Assembly (NCBI GenBank): GCA_013824165.1
Contig: PNNH01000046.1
Span: 21,019 to 85,018 of the forward strand
Source: Methylibium sp.
GTDB lineage: Bacteria > Pseudomonadota > Gammaproteobacteria > Burkholderiales > Burkholderiaceae_C
Direction: 5' to 3'
DNA length: 64,000 bases
In this document: positions 18,177-28,281 of the stretch, piece after piece
How the letters are laid out: each line of letters starts with the position of its first letter
How positions within the stretch are numbered: the stretch's first letter is position 1
The notes under the pieces: generated by a model
Seen by the model: the letters and a program-made list of their open reading frames with translations, nothing else
The model's database searches: none
What the model was told of the DNA's origin: nothing
Position numbers and translations under genes: made by a program

Positions 18177-19766
18177 TCAGCCGCCGCAGCTGCCCCAGGT
18201 CTTGCCTTGATCGGCGCTGCATTCCTTGAGGCTGGTGCCGTCGGCGCGGGTGCTGGTGCGGACCCAGTTGCCGGCGCTGAGCTTCTCGACGACGACGCGC
18301 AGACCGCTGTCGTCAGTGGAGCGCTTGTACCAGCTGTCCACGGCAAGCTTCACCTCTTCGTCGAAGCGGATGCCGCTGGCGGCGATGCGCTGGATCACGG
18401 CACCAAAGTCCAGCTGGCCGCTCTTGCCTTGCAGCTGCTGCCAGTCACTCAGAGCCGCGTGCTCGGGGTGAAGGGCGTCGAAGCGCAGCACATTGGTGTA
18501 GCTCACCCGACCCACGGTGTAATGGGCGTAGTAGTCGCGCAGTCCCACGCTGCCGGGGGTGGCATGGCTGTTGTCGCCCAGGCAGGCCAGCGGGTCGGCT
18601 TCCTTCTTGCGGTCCATGTAGTGCACCACCAGCTCATACGTGACGCCGTCCTTGAGCTGCTCGATAGCTTCGTCGAGCGCGCAGTGGTAGTCGCTCGTCT
18701 GGCTGTCGAAGTTGTAGCCCGTGCGCGTGGTCTTCAGCGTGGCGGCACCCCAGGACTGGCTGTCCTGCCGGCGCAGATGCAGCACGCGCTCGATCTTGCT
18801 CAGCGCCGGGTCCAGGATGACCCACTCGTTGCTGTAGCCCGAGGGGCGCCAGACCGAGGCATTGCGGTACCAGACGCCCAGCTGATCGTTGATGTAGTGG
18901 GTGCCACGGCCGCGGTAGACCTCGGCCCGCACATGGCTGGCGTCCGGATATTGGGCGTGCAGCTGCTGCTTGTAGGCATAGCCGGCCTTCAGACCTTTGA
19001 CGACGTCTTGCGCCAGCGCGTAGCTCTGGCTGTCCTTGGACTTGATGAAGTCGTCGTGGATGCGTGCTTCTGACAGGTTATGCCGCCGCACCAGATCGCC
19101 CATCACGGTCTTGATCTCGTTGATCATGCTTTCGCGCAGCTGCTGGTTCTGGCGCAGCTGATCGCAGCTGTTGAGATTGGGCGACGAGGCAGTGAGGCGC
19201 GTGCGCACCTGGTCCCAGATGGCCGTGGTCAGCGGCGAGACATGCAGCACCTGCTCCACGCTGAGGGCCTTGAATTGCGGCGCGATGGCCATCTGATAGG
19301 CCTGCTTGACCGGGCCGCTGTCCTCGTCCACCGCGCCCACGGGTACATCGACATAGAGCGTGGCATAGGGCATGCAGGCGCGCTGCGCCTCGCCCAGCTC
19401 AAGCTGGTAGGCCCCGGCGGCCTTGGACAGGGTGGAGGGCTCGTCGGCGTCCTTGCGCTGGTTGCCGTTGATGTCCAGCCAGACGGTGGCGCCGCTGACG
19501 TAGCCATCGATGACCCTGCCGCTGAGCGTGGCCATGGGCGCGGGAGCCGGAGGCGCTGGCGGCGTGGGTGCAGGTGCAGGTGCAGGTGCAGGTGCTGGGG
19601 CTGGGGCCGGGGCTGGGGCTGGGGCGGGGGCGGGTGCTGGTGCAGCAGGGCTGCCGCCGCCCCCTCCTCCGCCGCAACCGGTGCCAGCCAGGGCCAGCAA
19701 GGCGCTGGCGCCGAGCGCCGACCATCGATGTGCCGCAGCTCGCTTGTTGTTGTTGTTCTTCCCCAT
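18177..19766 (-). CDS. Lipoprotein with Ala-Pro repeat linker, unknown function
   Basis: 529 aa. Signal peptide with lipobox LAGTGC (lipidated Cys about residue 31), then seven glycines and a long (AP)n linker. A small beta domain follows (LSGRVIDGYVSGATVWLDIN), like bacterial Ig/carboxypeptidase-regulatory domains, then a large alpha/beta region of unknown family. The ATG at 19766 was chosen over a TTG at 19778 because GAGGGAG lies just upstream of it. The linker should let the domain reach across the periplasm or the cell surface. The neighbours give no functional clue. Confidence 0.75.
   Translation of the reverse strand: MGKNNNNKRAAAHRWSALGASALLALAGTGCGGGGGGGSPAAPAPAPAPAPAPAPAPAPAPAPAPAPTPPAPPAPAPMATLSGRVIDGYVSGATVWLDINGNQRKDADEPSTLSKAAGAYQLELGEAQRACMPYATLYVDVPVGAVDEDSGPVKQAYQMAIAPQFKALSVEQVLHVSPLTTAIWDQVRTRLTASSPNLNSCDQLRQNQQLRESMINEIKTVMGDLVRRHNLSEARIHDDFIKSKDSQSYALAQDVVKGLKAGYAYKQQLHAQYPDASHVRAEVYRGRGTHYINDQLGVWYRNASVWRPSGYSNEWVILDPALSKIERVLHLRRQDSQSWGAATLKTTRTGYNFDSQTSDYHCALDEAIEQLKDGVTYELVVHYMDRKKEADPLACLGDNSHATPGSVGLRDYYAHYTVGRVSYTNVLRFDALHPEHAALSDWQQLQGKSGQLDFGAVIQRIAASGIRFDEEVKLAVDSWYKRSTDDSGLRVVVEKLSAGNWVRTSTRADGTSLKECSADQGKTWGSCGG
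19567..19646 (-). repeat. Simple sequence repeat encoding the Ala-Pro linker
   Basis: Five GGTGCA hexamers in tandem followed by GGGGCT/GGGGCC hexamers on the plus strand, in frame as Ala-Pro pairs on the minus strand. Hexamer gain or loss would change linker length without a frameshift. Confidence 0.8.
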
Positions 19767-20049
19767 GAACTCCCTCAATGCTTCTTGTCGAAAAAAGCGT
19801 GCGAGTTTAGGGGCCGGCCCAGCGCGGACTCCTCAGGGTTCCTACGGGCAGCGCCTGGCAGGCAAGCAGGGCTTGATGCGCCAACCCGTGGAAGTACCTA
19901 TTCGTCGCACAGCTTCCGTTAACGTAAGCTGCATTGCCAATTGGTCACTCAATCCGCCCGTGCCGCCGCTGAGCCGGCATGGCGCAGCGCCAGCCCTGGG
20001 GCTGCGCCCTCCACCACTCGAAAAGCAGACAAGCGCCGGAAAGCCCACC
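19767..20049 (+). promoter_or_regulatory. Upstream region of acyl-CoA dehydrogenase with palindromic operator
   Basis: AGCTTCCGTTAACGTAAGCT (19911-19930) is a 20-base palindrome with one mismatched pair. Its first 15 bases are identical to 9554-9568 in the MerR regulon promoter region. It lies 120 bases before the dehydrogenase ATG. The remainder of this 283-base gap also holds the lipoprotein promoter; nothing else recognisable was seen. Confidence 0.6.
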
Positions 20050-21219
20050 ATGTCCACTGCCCTCCTTCATGCCGACGAACGCGAAGAAGACATCGCCCTG
20101 GTCGTCGACGCCGCCACGCGCTTTGCCAAGACCGAGATCGCGCCAAACCTGCCGGCCTGGGAAGCGGCGGGCGAGATTCCGCGCGAGCTCTATCGCAAGG
20201 CCGCCGAGCTGGGCTGGCTGGGCATGGGCTACCCCGAGGCCTATGGCGGCAGCCCCTGCAGCTGGGCGATGCGCAATGCCATGGCCATCGCGCTGGCGCG
20301 CCATGGCGGCAGCGGCGGCCTGATGGCCAGCCTGTTCAGCCACAACATCGCGATGCCGCCGCTGCTGCGCCATGGCAGCCCCGAGTTGCAGGCCGAGGTG
20401 CTGCCCTCGGTGCTGTCCGGCGAGAAGATCGCGGCGCTGGCCATCTCCGAGCCGGGCGGCGGCACCGATGTCTCGGCTCTGAAAACCACCGCCCGCCGCG
20501 ACGGTGACGATTACATCGTCGACGGCGAGAAGATCTTCATCACCTCGGGCATGCGCGCCGACTGGCTGACTGTGGCCGTGCGCACCGACCTGCAGGACAA
20601 GAGCCCGATGGGCATCTCGATGCTGATGGTGCCCGGCGATGCGCCCGGCCTGTCGCGCAGCCCGCTCAAGAAAATGGGCTGGCACTGCTCCGACACCGCG
20701 CAGCTGCGCTTCGACGGCGTGCGCGTGCCGGCGCGCTTCCTCGTCGGCCAGGAGGGCCAGGGCTTCAAGATGATCCTCACCAACTTCAACGGTGAGCGTC
20801 TTTCAATGGCGGCGCTGAGCCTGGGTTTCAGCGAGGCCTGCTACGACGAGGCGCTGGCCTGGGCACGCCAGCGCAAGACATTTGGTTCGCTGCTGGTGGA
20901 CCACCAAGTGATCCGCCACAAGCTGATGGACATGCGCATGCGCATCGAGTCCACTCGCGCCTGGCTGGATGCCGTGACGCTACGCGCCGACACCAACGAC
21001 AAGGGCGCCGAATGGGTGGCCCAGGTCTGCCTGCTGAAGAACCACGCCACGCAGACCATGCAGTTCTGCGCCGATGCCGCCGTGCAGATCCTCGGCGGCA
21101 TGGGCTTCATGCAGGGCACCGCGGCCGAGCGGATCTACCGCGAGGTGAAGGTGATGATGATCGGCGGCGGCACCGAGGAGATCATGAAGGAGCTGGCCTC
21201 GCGGCAGCTGGGCCTGTAG
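20050..21219 (+). CDS. Acyl-CoA dehydrogenase
   Basis: 389 aa. Motifs: AISEPGGGTDVSALKTTA, IFITSGMRADWLTVAV, ARQRKTFGSLLVDHQVIRHK and the C-terminal VMMIGGGTEEIMKELASRQ. As in the two dehydrogenases of the main cluster, Gly replaces the medium-chain catalytic Glu near the C-terminus and Glu is present in NGERLSMAA, the isovaleryl/long-chain position. It is a single gene separated from the main cluster by the small-gene array and the lipoprotein, but the shared palindrome upstream suggests co-regulation. The start at 20050 follows a GGAAAG ribosome site. Substrate unknown, probably a branched or long acyl-CoA. Confidence 0.87.
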   Translation: MSTALLHADEREEDIALVVDAATRFAKTEIAPNLPAWEAAGEIPRELYRKAAELGWLGMGYPEAYGGSPCSWAMRNAMAIALARHGGSGGLMASLFSHNIAMPPLLRHGSPELQAEVLPSVLSGEKIAALAISEPGGGTDVSALKTTARRDGDDYIVDGEKIFITSGMRADWLTVAVRTDLQDKSPMGISMLMVPGDAPGLSRSPLKKMGWHCSDTAQLRFDGVRVPARFLVGQEGQGFKMILTNFNGERLSMAALSLGFSEACYDEALAWARQRKTFGSLLVDHQVIRHKLMDMRMRIESTRAWLDAVTLRADTNDKGAEWVAQVCLLKNHATQTMQFCADAAVQILGGMGFMQGTAAERIYREVKVMMIGGGTEEIMKELASRQLGL

Positions 21220-21252
21220 GCGCCGGCTTGCGTCGCTCAGTGACGCAGCGAG

Positions 21253-21630
21253 CTAGCCCGGTTCTGCACCCAGCTCCTGCCCGAACATGATGCGGTGGCC
21301 ATCCGGCGTACGCAGCAGGAACTCGCGCATGCCCCAGGGCTGGCTCTGCGGCGGTGTCAGTCCGCTCACACCTCGTGCGCGGAATTCATCGAACAGTGCG
21401 TCGATGGCGTCGACCTCGATGTAGGCGAAATAGCTGTGGTCGCCAATCTGGCTGGCCGGCACTTCCTCAGGGCAATGGCCCAGCATCAGCTGAACCCCGC
21501 CGCGGGATACAAAGCACCAGCCGTCCGTTTCGAAATCAAGCTCGAAGCCCAGCTTCTCGCAGTAGAAGGCCGTCGAGGCGACCAGGTCGCGCACGGCCAG
21601 CACGCTGCGCAGCTGCTTCAGATCGGGCAT
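21253..21630 (-). CDS. VOC-superfamily (glyoxalase/bleomycin-resistance-like) protein
   Basis: 125 aa. Two beta-alpha-beta-beta-beta units of the VOC fold: LRSVLAVRDLVASTAFYCEKLGFELDFE in the first half and YIEVDAIDALFDEFRARG followed by REFLLRTPDGHRIMFGQ in the second. Such proteins are dioxygenases, isomerases or drug-binding proteins; this one lacks a clear enzyme-specific signature. The ATG at 21630 has GGAGG eight bases upstream and was preferred over an in-frame ATG 14 codons earlier. Convergent with the dehydrogenase gene. Confidence 0.82.
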   Translation of the reverse strand: MPDLKQLRSVLAVRDLVASTAFYCEKLGFELDFETDGWCFVSRGGVQLMLGHCPEEVPASQIGDHSYFAYIEVDAIDALFDEFRARGVSGLTPPQSQPWGMREFLLRTPDGHRIMFGQELGAEPG

Positions 21631-21755
21631 GTTGAATCCTCCTGCGGGTCGAGCCGATCGCGGCTCTGTCATCAGGATGCCAGCTTACGCGGACCTAGAC
21701 GAAAGTGCGCAGGCGAGCACGAACCCGTGTGCGCCTGCGACTCAAGCAGACTGCA

Positions 21756-22192
21756 TTACTGCAGCGGCCCGGCGAACTGTTCGATCGCCTCGATCTGCAC
21801 CCGGTGCACACGCTGGCGCCCGGCCAGCCAGCGCAGCAGCGGTCCGTCGGGCGGCAAGCCCGGGTCCTGCTGGATGCGCTGGTAGGCCGCGGCCAGGCCA
21901 TGCAAATGGCCCAGCAAGGCCTCGGGTTGCGCCAGCTCGCCGACGCGGCGCTGCAGCGCCAGCGGCTGCACCTGCACTCCTGCCGACGCCGCCATGCGCT
22001 GCGCCGCCGCCAGCTCGCGCACCAGGATATTAGCCACCGTGCCGGTGCGGCGCAGGCCCAGCGCGTGCAGTTGCAGATGGGTCTGCGTCTGCCGGCTTGC
22101 CACCGCCGCCAGCGACAGCCGCGCCAGCAGGTCTGTCCAAAGGGCACAGACCTGCGGCGGCGCGGCTTCGCGAGGCGAAGCCGCGGGGCGCA

Positions 22193-22193
<1 letters not shown>
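21756..22193 (-). CDS. Hypothetical protein coupled to katG
   Basis: 145 aa, mostly helical, rich in Ala, Leu, Gln and Arg, without signal peptide or membrane segments. I do not recognise the family. Its ATG overlaps the katG stop by one base (TGATG on the minus strand), which indicates translational coupling and hence co-expression with catalase-peroxidase. The frame is open further upstream inside katG; the overlap start is the most likely. A heme- or peroxide-related accessory role is only suggested by position. Confidence 0.6.
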
Positions 22194-24526
<2,333 letters not shown>

Positions 24527-24540
24527 CTAGATTCCTGCCC

Positions 24541-25122
24541 ATGAGCGAGTCCAACAATTCCCCCACCTCCCCCATCGATGCGGCCCAGGTCCAGGCCGAG
24601 ACGCAGTTCTGGCTGGAGAAGGCCGTGATCGGCCTGAACCTCTGCCCCTTTGCCAAGAGCGTGCATGTCAACCAGCGGCTGCGCTATGTGGTCAGCGCGG
24701 CCGACACGCCTGAGGCGCTGCTGAAGGAACTGGCGCATGAGCTGCTGGCGCTGATGCGCGCCGACCCGGACGAGATCGAGACGACGCTGCTGATCCACCC
24801 GCTGGTGCTGGATGACTTCCTGGATTTCAACGACTTCCTGGGCGCTGCCGATGCGCTGGTGGAAGAGCTGAAGCTGGACGGCGATCTGCAGATCGCGTCT
24901 TTCCACCCCGACTACCAGTTCGCCGGCACCGCGCTGGACGACATCAGCAACTTCAGCAACCGCTCGCCCTACCCCACGCTGCACCTGCTGCGCGAGACCA
25001 GCATCGAGCGGGCCACCGAGACCATGGCTGATACCGACAGCATCTTCGAGACCAATATCGAAACCCTGGAAAAGCTCGGCCTGGAAGGCTGGCGCGCGCT
25101 GGGCCTGAAGACCCGGCGCTGA
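24541..25122 (+). CDS. DUF1415 family protein
   Basis: 193 aa cytosolic protein. The conserved stretches LNLCPFAKSVHVNQRLRY, LLIHPLVLDDFLDFNDFL and ASFHPDYQFAGTALDDISNF followed by SNRSPYPTLHLLRE are characteristic of DUF1415, common in proteobacteria and of unknown biochemical function. The start is ATG 24541; an upstream in-frame start lacks a ribosome site. It shares the 143-base divergent promoter region with katG and ends 14 bases before the convergent siaD stop. Confidence 0.88.
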   Translation: MSESNNSPTSPIDAAQVQAETQFWLEKAVIGLNLCPFAKSVHVNQRLRYVVSAADTPEALLKELAHELLALMRADPDEIETTLLIHPLVLDDFLDFNDFLGAADALVEELKLDGDLQIASFHPDYQFAGTALDDISNFSNRSPYPTLHLLRETSIERATETMADTDSIFETNIETLEKLGLEGWRALGLKTRR

Positions 25123-25136
25123 CGCCGGCAGGCCGC

Positions 25137-25934
25137 TCAGCTGCTACCGCTGCAGGCGCTGGCGGCGATGCCCGCGCGCACCTGGTTGCGGCCGCCGCGC
25201 TTGGCTTCAAACAGCGCCTCATCGGCGCGCGCATAGGCATCGCCGAAGTCGCCATGCCGGGCGGTGCAGCTGACGCCGAAGCTGGCGGTGACGGTGCGGC
25301 CGGGCAGGCAGTCGAAGCAGCGCCCGGCAATGGCCTGGCGCATGCCTTCGGCCAGCTGCAGCGCGGTGTCGAAGTCGGCATCGGGCAGCAGGATGGAGAA
25401 TTCTTCCCCCCCCACGCGGCCGATCTCTGCCAGCGCCGGCGCTGCGCTGCGCAGGCGGTTCACCACCTCGCAGATCACTGCGTCGCCAGCCGGATGGCCG
25501 TGGTTGTCGTTGATGCTCTTGAAGAAGTCGATGTCCAGCACCACCAGCGCCAGCGGCGCGCGCTCCAGGTGCAGTCCGGCACGCTCGAAGATCGCGCCGC
25601 GATTGAGCGCACCGGTCAGAGAGTCGTGCTTGGCCTTGTATTCCAGCTGCGACGCCAGACGGTGCAGCTCGGTGTTGAGGATGTTGAGCTCGCGCTCTTC
25701 GCGGTCGCTGCGGCGGATCAGCCGGCGGCTGTCGCGCATCAGGCGTTCGAAATGCACTGCCAGCTCGGCCAGCGCATCGCGGTATTGCACCGCCGGCAGA
25801 CCGTGCTGGTCGCGCACGAGCAGCGCGCGCTCAAGCGCGCAGGCCTCCAGCTCGAAGAGATCAGGCGCGGGCGCAGCCGGCGGCTCAGGCTTCAACGGCA
25901 CGGAGTGCGATCTCCAGGTTGTCGAAGTCGGCAA
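25137..25934 (-). CDS. siaD: Diguanylate cyclase (GGDEF), SiaD-like
   Basis: 265 aa. A coiled-coil N-terminal half (to about residue 100) leads to a GGDEF domain: DSLTGALNRGAIFERAG, DIDFFKSINDNHGH (134-147) with metal-binding Asp, and the active site GGEEF at 175-179. No RxxD inhibitory site precedes it. It should make c-di-GMP from GTP. The gene overlaps siaC by 50 bases from the ATG used here; a GTG at 25901 would shorten the overlap. In Pseudomonas, SiaC in its unphosphorylated form binds and activates SiaD; the gene order here is the same. Confidence 0.88.
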   Translation of the reverse strand: MPTSTTWRSHSVPLKPEPPAAPAPDLFELEACALERALLVRDQHGLPAVQYRDALAELAVHFERLMRDSRRLIRRSDREERELNILNTELHRLASQLEYKAKHDSLTGALNRGAIFERAGLHLERAPLALVVLDIDFFKSINDNHGHPAGDAVICEVVNRLRSAAPALAEIGRVGGEEFSILLPDADFDTALQLAEGMRQAIAGRCFDCLPGRTVTASFGVSCTARHGDFGDAYARADEALFEAKRGGRNQVRAGIAASACSGSS

Positions 25935-26274
25935 TCAGCTCTTCGCCGAATTCGCGAATCATGTCGTCCTCGGCATCGTGCTCCCATTGCAGCTCGATGC
26001 GGCGACCGGCGGCAGCGGCCTTGTCGAGCAGGTCGAACACGGTGAACAGCATCTTGGTGCTGGAACTGTTGAAGTAGGTCAGCGCCACCTTGACATGCAG
26101 CGTACGGTCTTGTGCCGGCAGGGCCAGAAACTCGCGCAGCGCGGCGATCACCGGGCCGTAGAAGGCGGCGGCGTTCTCGGGGTAGGACTCGCCACGCAGG
26201 CTGAGTTCATGGGCATCAAAACGGAACTCGATCTCGGGCGAGCTGGCCGTGGCGGGAATGTGCAGGGGATTCAT
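25885..26274 (-). CDS. siaC: SiaC-like (DUF1987) partner-switch protein
   Basis: 129 aa of the DUF1987/SiaC family. The conserved SYPENAAAFYGPV and VALTYFNSSSTKMLF are visible, and the serine/threonine cluster YFNSSSTK (67-74) is where the family's regulatory phosphorylation occurs. The C-terminus has WEHDAEDDMIREFGEELIAD. In the characterised system SiaB phosphorylates and SiaA dephosphorylates SiaC, and free SiaC activates the diguanylate cyclase. The gene sits 25 bases after siaB and overlaps siaD. Confidence 0.88.
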   Translation of the reverse strand: MNPLHIPATASSPEIEFRFDAHELSLRGESYPENAAAFYGPVIAALREFLALPAQDRTLHVKVALTYFNSSSTKMLFTVFDLLDKAAAAGRRIELQWEHDAEDDMIREFGEELIADFDNLEIALRAVEA

Positions 26275-26299
26275 GGCTTGAGCGCTTTCGAGGGTCGGC

Positions 26300-26869
26300 T
26301 TAGATGGTGGTCTTGAGAAAGAACATCGTCATGCCAGATTCCTCACTGTTCCTGAACTCGAATTCGAGCGGCTCGCTGGCATCGCGCGCCATGGTCAGGA
26401 AACCCAGCCCGGCGCCCTTGCTGTCCTCGGGCGTCTCGGCGCGCAGCGACTCGCGGTAATGCGCCTTGATTTCGTCCAACGTCATCACGCGCAGCGCCTC
26501 CAGGCGTTCGCGCAGCGTCTCGGCCAGGTCCAGCGCAATCGGGTTGGCGCACAGCAGGAAATAGTGCCCCGCGTCGTCCACACCGATGCAGACCGAGCCA
26601 TGGCGCATCTCGTCCTGGCTCTGTTCCTTGGGCGTCAGCGCATCGGCCGAGTAATGAATGATGTTCTGCGCCATCTCGACAAAGGACGAGAACAGGCGCC
26701 GCCGTATCGGGCCGGCGGCGCCCGACTGCTCAAGCCGCAGGCGCACGGCCTCGGCCATCGCGGTGATGATGTTTTGCGAGAAGTAGCCAACGTAGAAGAA
26801 GATCACCTTCTTCTGGCGCGCGAGCTCGCTGAACTCGCGGTACTGGTCGTAGGCAAAGCGTGGGTCCAT
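26300..26869 (-). CDS. siaB: SiaB-like (DUF6272) protein kinase
   Basis: 189 aa. It resembles the SiaB family of anti-sigma-factor-like kinases: YDQYREFSELARQKKVIFFY at the N-terminus, SSFVEMAQNIIHYSAD carrying the Asn of an ATP-binding N-box, and GAGLGFLTMARDASEPLEFE near the C-terminus as the G-box. It would phosphorylate SiaC and so turn off the cyclase. It lies eight bases after siaA and 25 before siaC, in the order siaA-siaB-siaC-siaD known from Pseudomonas. Confidence 0.85.
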   Translation of the reverse strand: MDPRFAYDQYREFSELARQKKVIFFYVGYFSQNIITAMAEAVRLRLEQSGAAGPIRRRLFSSFVEMAQNIIHYSADALTPKEQSQDEMRHGSVCIGVDDAGHYFLLCANPIALDLAETLRERLEALRVMTLDEIKAHYRESLRAETPEDSKGAGLGFLTMARDASEPLEFEFRNSEESGMTMFFLKTTI

Positions 26870-26877
26870 GGCAGGGT

Positions 26878-28113
26878 CTAGAGGCGGAATCCGAAAAGGG
26901 TGAGGTCGTCGCGGCGGCGCTGCTGGCCCTGGTAGGCCGAGAGCTCCTGCATCAGCGCAGCGCCCAGAGCGGGCATGGGCAGCGCACGGTGGCGCAGCAG
27001 CGCCTCGCGCAGGCGGCGCTTGCCGAAGGCGATGGTCTTGGCGCCGCCGACCTGGTCAAGCAGGCCATCGGTACAGGCCAGCAGCAGCGTGCCCGGCTGC
27101 AGCTCGATCTGCCGGCACTGCCAGCTGGCGTCGGCGGACGTGTCCACATAGCCCAGCCCCAGGCGGTCGGCATCGATCAGTTCCACGCTGGCCTGATCGG
27201 GGCGCAGCAGCATCAGCGGGGTGCGCGCGCCGGCATAGCTGAGGCGATTCGTCGCGCTGTCGAACCAGAGGAAGGCGGCATCCATGCCGTCATTCGAGCT
27301 CCCCGCCTGGTCGAGTGACTGGCCCAGCGATGCCTTGATGCCACGGTTCACCTCGGCCATCAGCAGCGCCGGATCGCGCGGGCCATGCCGGTCCAGCGCC
27401 TGGCGCAGCGCCGAGTAGGCGATCAGCGTCAGAAAGGCACCCGGCACGCCATGGCCGGTACAGTCGGCCACCACGGCGAACCAGCCCTCGGGGTAGGCGT
27501 TGAATTGGTAGAAGTCGCCGCCCACGGTGTCGCGCGGCTCCCAGACCAGGCAGGCGTCTTTCAATTGCTGCGTCAGCGCGGCCGCCGAGACACTCAGCAT
27601 CGAGCGCTGGATCACGCTGGCGTAGTCGATGCTCTGCATGATGTGGCGGTTGCGTTCGGCCTGCTGCTCGGCGATCACGCGCATCAGGTCCAGGCCATAG
27701 CCCAGGCCCTTGAAGCGGCCCTGGTCCACCACCAGAAAGCCATCGGCCAGGGCCTTCTCGCCAGACTCGACGGTCAGCAGTGCCAGCTGGTCCACCGTGA
27801 CGCCGGCATCCACAACTAGCGGGTCCTTGTCCATGAAGGCGATGCAGCTCTTCTTCTCGAACAGCTCGCGGTGGAACGGCTTGGAGATCTGCGCCAGAAA
27901 CAGGCCGCGATTGATAAGGCCGATCGGCCGCTGGTCCTCCAGCACCGGCAGGCTGCCCAGCTCGCGGTGGCGGCTGAAGATCTCATACACCTGGGCGTTG
28001 TTGTGCTCGGGCGAGACCGCCACGCAGGCCACCGCCAGATCGCCCGCCACCGGCTGGGCAAATCTGGGCTGCGGCCGGCGCTGGGGCGCGGCCAGGATGT
28101 CGCTGGGTGTCAC
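26878..28113 (-). CDS. siaA: PP2C/SpoIIE phosphatase with CBS-like N-terminal domains (SiaA role)
   Basis: 411 aa, predicted cytosolic. Residues about 10-150 look like a CBS-domain pair (SLPVLEDQRPIGLINRGLFL and DGFLVVDQGRFKGLGYGLDL), then a short coiled coil and a SpoIIE-type PP2C phosphatase: DTVGGDFYQF, VADCTGHGVPGAFLTL, LLACTDGLLDQ and the C-terminal RRDDLTLFGFRL with metal-binding Asp residues. It should dephosphorylate SiaC. The Pseudomonas SiaA is membrane-bound with a HAMP domain; here CBS-like domains replace that sensor. Start is GTG with AGGAGGAGG upstream. First gene of the operon. Confidence 0.85.
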   Translation of the reverse strand: MTPSDILAAPQRRPQPRFAQPVAGDLAVACVAVSPEHNNAQVYEIFSRHRELGSLPVLEDQRPIGLINRGLFLAQISKPFHRELFEKKSCIAFMDKDPLVVDAGVTVDQLALLTVESGEKALADGFLVVDQGRFKGLGYGLDLMRVIAEQQAERNRHIMQSIDYASVIQRSMLSVSAAALTQQLKDACLVWEPRDTVGGDFYQFNAYPEGWFAVVADCTGHGVPGAFLTLIAYSALRQALDRHGPRDPALLMAEVNRGIKASLGQSLDQAGSSNDGMDAAFLWFDSATNRLSYAGARTPLMLLRPDQASVELIDADRLGLGYVDTSADASWQCRQIELQPGTLLLACTDGLLDQVGGAKTIAFGKRRLREALLRHRALPMPALGAALMQELSAYQGQQRRRDDLTLFGFRL

Positions 28114-28281
28114 GGTCCTCCTCCTGAGGGGCTGCGATCAGTCAAGTGGCACAGCGTAGGTTTCGCCTGTGCAAGCTCTGTGACAAAAAGATGGCAAGCC
28201 GAGGAAGATGCTGAAGGCGTGCAAGCCTTCACGGACACAAGCCGCGCCCGGCAGGACCGTCCCGGCCCTGCACCGGGCAGA

